Origin: Terriglobia bacterium
GTDB lineage: Bacteria; Acidobacteriota; Terriglobia; Terriglobales; Acidobacteriaceae
Length of the DNA: 64,000 bases
NCBI GenBank assembly: GCA_021324365.1
Contig: JAJPJE010000045.1
Location: 1 to 64,000 of the forward strand
Reading direction: 5' to 3'
Within the stretch, counting starts at the first letter, position 1. Every line of letters begins with the position of its first letter. The position numbers were made by a program, and so were the translations under genes. Below the pieces are notes generated by a model that saw only the letters and a program-made list of their open reading frames with translations, made no database searches and was not told where the DNA came from. Shown here piece after piece: positions 63,236 through 64,000 of this stretch.

Positions 63236-64000
63236 ATGGCTCTCGTAGAGGTGCGAAAGCTTACGAAGATCTACGCGGCCGGCGGCATGCTGGCCCGCGG
63301 TTCAGGATTTCGTGCCGTAGACGACGTGTCGCTCGATATTCATGCCGGCGAGACACTTGGCCTTGTGGGTGAGTCCGGCTCGGGTAAAACCACCCTCGGA
63401 CGATTGATTCTGCGCCTCATTGAACCAACTTCCGGGACCGTGATCTTCGATGGCCGCGATGTGCTTTCGGGGAGCCGGGGCGAACTCCGACAGTTGCGCC
63501 GGCAGATGCAGATTATTTTCCAGGATCCTTTCGGCTCGCTCGACCCTCGCATGCGGGTAGAAGAAATTGTCACTGAACCACTGCGCATTCATGGGTTGAA
63601 TGGCAGCCCAGGGCGGCTGCCCTACGTGGATGTTTCTCCGAGTACGCCTCATGCCGGACAAGAGCGCCGGCGCTCCCGGTATCGTTCCACCGCCGCGCAG
63701 CTGATGAAAGCCGTCGGACTGGAAGAATCGGCACTGCGCCGCTATCCGCACGAATTCAGCGGAGGCCAGCGTCAGCGAATCGGAATCGCTCGCGCGCTGG
63801 CGTTGCGTCCTAAGTTCATTGTCGCCGACGAACCCGTATCAGCTCTCGACGTAAGCGTTGGTGCTCAGATCGTGAACCTGCTGAAAGATCTGCAGCGCGA
63901 TTTCGGGCTAACTTATTTGTTCATCTCTCACTCGATGCCGGTGGTGCGCTATCTTTCGACGCGAATCGCAGTGATGAATCGGGGGAAGATCGTGGAAATC
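63236..64000 (+). CDS. Oligopeptide/dipeptide ABC transporter ATP-binding protein (3' truncated by window)
   Basis: The frame opens with ATG 63236 ([13 protein letters not shown]) and is still open at the last base, giving 255 visible residues. It has Walker [11 protein letters not shown]-loop [14 protein letters not shown], signature [15 protein letters not shown], Walker [15 protein letters not shown] and switch His in [14 protein letters not shown]. The [10 protein letters not shown] pattern marks the OppF/DppF type, the second ATPase of peptide or nickel importers. About 20 extra residues ([20 protein letters not shown]) lie before the signature. Partner subunits would be outside the window. 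Confidence 0.9.
   Translation, partial: MALVEVRKLTKIYAAGGMLARGSGFRAVDDVSLDIHAGETLGLVGESGSGKTTLGRLILRLIEPTSGTVIFDGRDVLSGSRGELRQLRRQMQIIFQDPFGSLDPRMRVEEIVTEPLRIHGLNGSPGRLPYVDVSPSTPHAGQERRRSRYRSTAAQLMKAVGLEESALRRYPHEFSGGQRQRIGIARALALRPKFIVADEPVSALDVSVGAQIVNLLKDLQRDFGLTYLFISHSMPVVRYLSTRIAVMNRGKIVEI

Overview
The window looks like a chromosomal segment of an acidobacterium (Acidobacteriota, probably near Koribacter or other Terriglobia). This is inferred from moderately high GC, Gram-negative outer-membrane genes (lptD, bamA, bamD, lpxA, lpxI, fabZ), several proteins of a kind I associate with acidobacterial genomes, and many short intergenic repeats. I could not test this with a search. I saw no tRNA, rRNA, CRISPR array, transposase or prophage. 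The gene content is mostly housekeeping and envelope biogenesis.

Layout: 1-975 is the 3' end of gyrB with a terminator. 1486-3357 is a secreted beta-lactamase-fold serine hydrolase. 3449-5435 is a zinc operon (zur-znuC-znuB) behind a perfect inverted-repeat operator. 5581-8135 holds a DUF4139 protein and an MbfA-type ferritin-VIT1 fusion. 8199-12945 (minus) holds a CPBP protease, an APC permease and an RDD protein. 13012-24440 is dominated by the outer membrane: lptD, a frameshifted M20 peptidase, fabZ-lpxA-lpxI-dinB-gfo/idh, bamA and a DUF374 acyltransferase. 24505-28729 is a cobalamin riboswitch followed by a BtuB-like receptor and three tightly packed DMT/EamA-type membrane proteins, then an MFS carrier. 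30118-34684 is an ECF sigma operon: sigma, HEAT-repeat anti-sigma, a TGGG-repeat DUF4097 protein and a double-PDZ coiled-coil protein.

34727-46016 is mixed: purD, an AraC/GyrI regulator, DinB, DUF971, pcrA/uvrD, a 50-residue very basic protein, an amino-acid permease, adenosine deaminase, a deiodinase-like redoxin and small hypotheticals. 45991-57755 (minus) is a long run: valS, nadC, birA, an unknown, coaX, an unknown, rlmD/rumA and comEC. 57813-62947 (minus) holds a SnoaL-like protein, a response regulator with a very long low-complexity tail, bamD and rpe. The window ends inside an oligopeptide-type ABC ATPase.

Most notable: the valyl-tRNA synthetase carries an extra segment of about 77 residues just before its KMSKS loop that reads like a remnant of class I peptide chain release factor domain 3 (VRITHIPTG core, GGQ replaced by GGE). 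Also notable are the riboswitch-btuB-DMT cluster without BtuCD, the M20 gene broken by one base in a homopolymer, and a dispersed repeat that sits directly in front of three start codons.
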